Positions 63,050 to 64,000 of a stretch of DNA of 64,000 nucleotides are shown piece after piece (position 1 is the first letter of the stretch; each line of letters opens with the position of its first letter). Below the pieces are notes generated by a model. That model was not told where the DNA came from and ran no database searches. It worked only from the letters and a program-made list of their open reading frames with translations. The DNA comes from Opisthorchis felineus (Eukaryota > Platyhelminthes > Trematoda > Opisthorchiida > Opisthorchiidae), in assembly GCA_004794785.1 (NCBI GenBank), contig SJOL01004427.1, positions 92,602 to 156,601 on the forward strand. The letters run 5' to 3'. A program made the position numbers and the translations under genes.

Positions 63050-63165
63050 ATTCACGCAGGCGCAACGACCACGCACATCCACTCACAAAGCACTGATGAT
63101 GTCACCGCAACTGGTTATGAAGCGTTCTCACCAAAATTGACCAGCTCAGCGAATAAAGCAACGAC
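63050..63165 (+). mobile_element. Decayed Penelope-type tail with hammerhead-like motif
   Basis: CTGATGA at 63093-63099 is followed by GTCACC, a GCAACT loop and GGTTAT (expected GGTGAC), then GAAGCGTT (expected GAAACGTT). The downstream CTCACCAAAATTGACCAGC matches the shared tail family found at 39.47 and 59.95 kb. Stem II would be six perfect pairs if GGTTAT were GGTGAC. The sequence upstream (62.75-63.05 kb) is GC-richer than average, as expected of an old insertion. Inactive as it stands. Confidence 0.4.
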
Positions 63166-63859
63166 TATTTGTTGACTAAGTTTTATCGGAGGTGTTTACC
63201 TCAGTCACACTGCATAAATGATAGGGTAACCAGCTTTCTGCGTTGAGTGACTATGTTTGGAGTTACGTTGAGATAATTTGGGAACATGACTGTAATAACA
63301 AGTTATGCACGCTAGAGCCTGTACATTCGAATTTCCCGCACTGTGTGCTAAAATAGCAAGTGTTTGCTTTAGTTTCAGTCAATAACCAGTGAGCCTTAGA
63401 TATAGAATAAGAAATGGTCCCAAGTGGAAACCTTGAGTATAGGAATGATAGAAGTTCCATAGAATCTTGTAGAGAGTCGGTGAAGTAGATTAAACTCTTC
63501 AGATTAGGGTGGGTTACTTTAGTCCTCTTTACCATGGACCATCCACCTCTTACTCGTAACCTGAGTTTCTTTTTCCATGTCAAAAATGATCACTTGAGTC
63601 AGAGTCATGTTCCGCAACGTGCGCATTCCCATTCCACAGCTGGGCTTGAAAATGCTTCTTAAACACTTTAGGGGAAACTTCGGTTTAGAAATCGGGCTCC
63701 TAAACCGTGGTTTTGTGCTCAAATGCGTCCAATTACTAAACTTATTTAGCTTGGAGAACCCGTCAAAACTAGCTCAATTGATCATGCTTTAAGCCACTTG
63801 GAAAGAGTCACGGCCTATGTGAGTGATTGGATGATACGCCAAATGCTGAGTTGTAAGTG

Positions 63860-64000
63860 GGAGAACTAATCAAACAGGTAGGCATATTTTTCGGAAACGT
63901 TTGGTAACAATCGGTAGGTTTATTGCTGGGCAACGTTTCGCTTTTGACAAAAGCTTCGTCAGGCCAAGTGACCAGGTTACGAGGTTGGTCGAGATTTAAG
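63860..64000 (-). mobile_element. Possible end of a Penelope-like element at the window edge
   Basis: Around the mini-hammerhead the minus strand continues CCCAGCAATAAACCTACC and then ACCAAACGTTTCCG and AAAATATGCCTACC. This resembles the terminal repeats in which such ribozymes sit. No reverse transcriptase or GIY-YIG coding is visible on the adjoining 63.2-63.8 kb minus strand, so this may be a solitary terminal repeat, or the body may lie beyond position 64000. Confidence 0.3.
63932..63971 (-). ncRNA. Minimal hammerhead-like motif of Penelope-element type
   Basis: On the minus strand CTGACGA (63956-63962; position 7 of the hammerhead core is variable) is followed by one extra A. A perfect hairpin GCTTTTG/CAAAAGC (63940-63954) and GAAACGTT (63932-63939) come next. 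Stem I begins GGC before the core and GCC after GTT. Stem III is reduced to the A-U and C-G pairs of GAAACGTT. Such small variants are known from Penelope-like retroelements and act as dimers. The extra base between core and stem II departs from the canonical motif. Confidence 0.5.

Noticed and set aside
1..64000. CRISPR arrays, bacterial operons, rRNA genes
   Set aside because: No regularly spaced direct repeats, ribosome-binding sites or rRNA-conserved words were seen; the gene style is eukaryotic.

Overview
The window looks like nuclear DNA of a flatworm, most probably a tapeworm. It is moderately AT-rich and has no long open reading frame on either strand: the longest stop-free stretches are about 130 codons, which is what chance gives. 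The few convincing coding pieces are short exons bounded by splice sites, and long stretches hold neither genes nor recognisable elements. The organism call is an inference from the repeat types (hammerhead-ribozyme retroelements, Penelope-like ends) and gene style, not from a diagnostic gene.

The one exon I recognise by homology is on the minus strand at 42510-42661. It encodes about one and a half ankyrin repeats closely resembling the mind bomb (MIB) E3 ubiquitin ligase. A second phase-compatible minus-strand exon may follow at 41833-41944. Other exon candidates rest only on splice-site quality, reading frame and amino-acid texture: minus strand at 36.5, 29.7 and 22.4 kb, and plus strand at 4.6, 8.06, 34.2, 40.6, 52.45, 53.06, 53.75 and 58.9 kb. 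These are weak calls, and many could be chance.

The most interesting content is repetitive. A roughly 307-nt unit ends in a type I hammerhead ribozyme, with CTGATGA, a GCCC/GGGC stem II, GAAA and a GTC cleavage site. It occurs at about 12.0-12.5, 31.2-31.5, 47.0-47.2, 48.6-48.8, 51.0-51.3 and 56.0-56.5 kb, in copies from nearly intact (56.2-56.5 kb) to badly decayed. Its organisation matches retrozymes and the schistosome SM-alpha type of element. Several copies have an antisense arm joined directly to sense sequence; at 56.0-56.34 kb this forms 101-bp inverted arms with one mismatch.

A second class is a very small hammerhead-like motif with almost no stem III, as described for Penelope-like retroelements. 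It is well formed on the minus strand at the right edge (63.93-63.97 kb). A related but decayed tail family appears at 39.45, 59.95 and 63.1 kb. Other mobile-element traces are a decayed Ty3/gypsy-like reverse transcriptase piece at 18.65-18.85 kb, a GC-rich block ending in AATAAA plus (ATTG)4 at 46.38-46.67 kb, and a degenerate tRNA-like SINE head at 57.4 kb.

The rest is intronic or intergenic sequence in which I see nothing I can defend.
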